A model generated the notes under the pieces. It was not told the origin of the DNA, ran no database searches, and saw only the letters and a list, made by a program, of their open reading frames with translations. A program made the position numbers and the translations under genes. This document shows, one piece after another, positions 45,858 through 45,975 of a stretch of 45,975 nt of DNA; the stretch's first letter is position 1, and the number at the start of each line of letters is the position of its first letter. The DNA comes from an uncultured Methylococcaceae bacterium. Its GTDB lineage: Bacteria > Pseudomonadota > Gammaproteobacteria > Methylococcales > Methylomonadaceae. Location of the stretch: assembly GCA_903866825.1 (NCBI GenBank), contig CAIPPE010000120.1, positions 1 to 45,975 of the forward strand, read 5' to 3'.

Positions 45858-45975
45858 ATGAAATTAACAAGAACTTTAAAATACGGTCTCAGTTATTTCC
45901 TTTTTCTGCATCTGACAGGGTGTGGTCAGGTAACAGACTACGTAAATAGCTTAGACCATGAATTTAAGCTATGCG
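45858..45975 (+). CDS. Partial lipoprotein gene, cut by the window end
   Basis: An ATG at 45858 opens a frame that is still open at the window end. It encodes a short basic start, a hydrophobic stretch (YGLSYFLFLHL) and TGCGQ, a lipobox with the cysteine at about residue 23, so an exported lipoprotein is expected. Only 39 codons are visible, so nothing more can be said about its function. Confidence 0.6.
   Translation, partial: MKLTRTLKYGLSYFLFLHLTGCGQVTDYVNSLDHEFKLC

Overview
The window looks like chromosomal DNA of a gammaproteobacterium. The gene content fits this: RimK, FtsH, a Tat-dependent DUF882 peptidase, YcbB-type and LysM/SPOR L,D-transpeptidases, PhoU, HypE and a DUF188 protein, with Shine-Dalgarno starts and a candidate sigma-54 promoter. 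A phosphoketolase beside acetate kinase without a phosphotransacetylase recalls Methylococcales methanotrophs, but no methane oxidation gene is present, so that placement is inference. No rRNA, tRNA, CRISPR array or recognisable transposase was found.

Layout. 0.3-12.5 kb: an orphan LuxR-type response regulator, rimK convergent with ftsH across a terminator, a divergent RpoD-like sigma factor with an unusual N-terminus, a 0.57-kb gap carrying a perfect 16-bp inverted repeat, then a small predicted beta-sandwich protein, a giant SNF2 helicase and a QEGLA/MATCAP-type zinc peptidase. 12.7-20.9 kb: cell-wall enzymes (MepK-like peptidase, two L,D-transpeptidases), a LOG-family hydrolase, a 58-codon relic of a beta-CASP metallo-hydrolase, hypE, a DUF188 protein, a YgjP-like peptidase and a MazF-type toxin-antitoxin pair. 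21-26 kb: a Cys-rich exported protein of unknown function, a 21-bp tandem repeat array with a 63-bp higher-order period, a threonine aldolase, and an exported metallo-beta-lactamase-fold protein with a candidate sigma-54 promoter.

25.9-40.1 kb is the most interesting part. Seven same-strand genes lie in close succession: phoU, xfp (phosphoketolase), ackA, an orphan DUF47/PhoU-like gene, a 1041-residue protein I cannot assign, a 1432-residue protein with an ATP-grasp-like C-terminus, and a 520-residue ATP-grasp ligase that overlaps the previous gene. The first half makes acetyl phosphate from sugar phosphate plus Pi and converts it to ATP and acetate. The second half pairs a PhoU-fold protein with two ATP-grasp-like proteins and a very large partner. 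I propose this as a candidate undescribed phosphate- or energy-linked ligase system; its substrate is unknown.

40.3-46 kb: a penicillin-acylase-family hydrolase, a decayed stretch of about 0.67 kb, a shattered hsdR pseudogene that has lost its ATPase motifs, a zinc-ribbon membrane protein, and the start of a lipoprotein gene cut by the window end.
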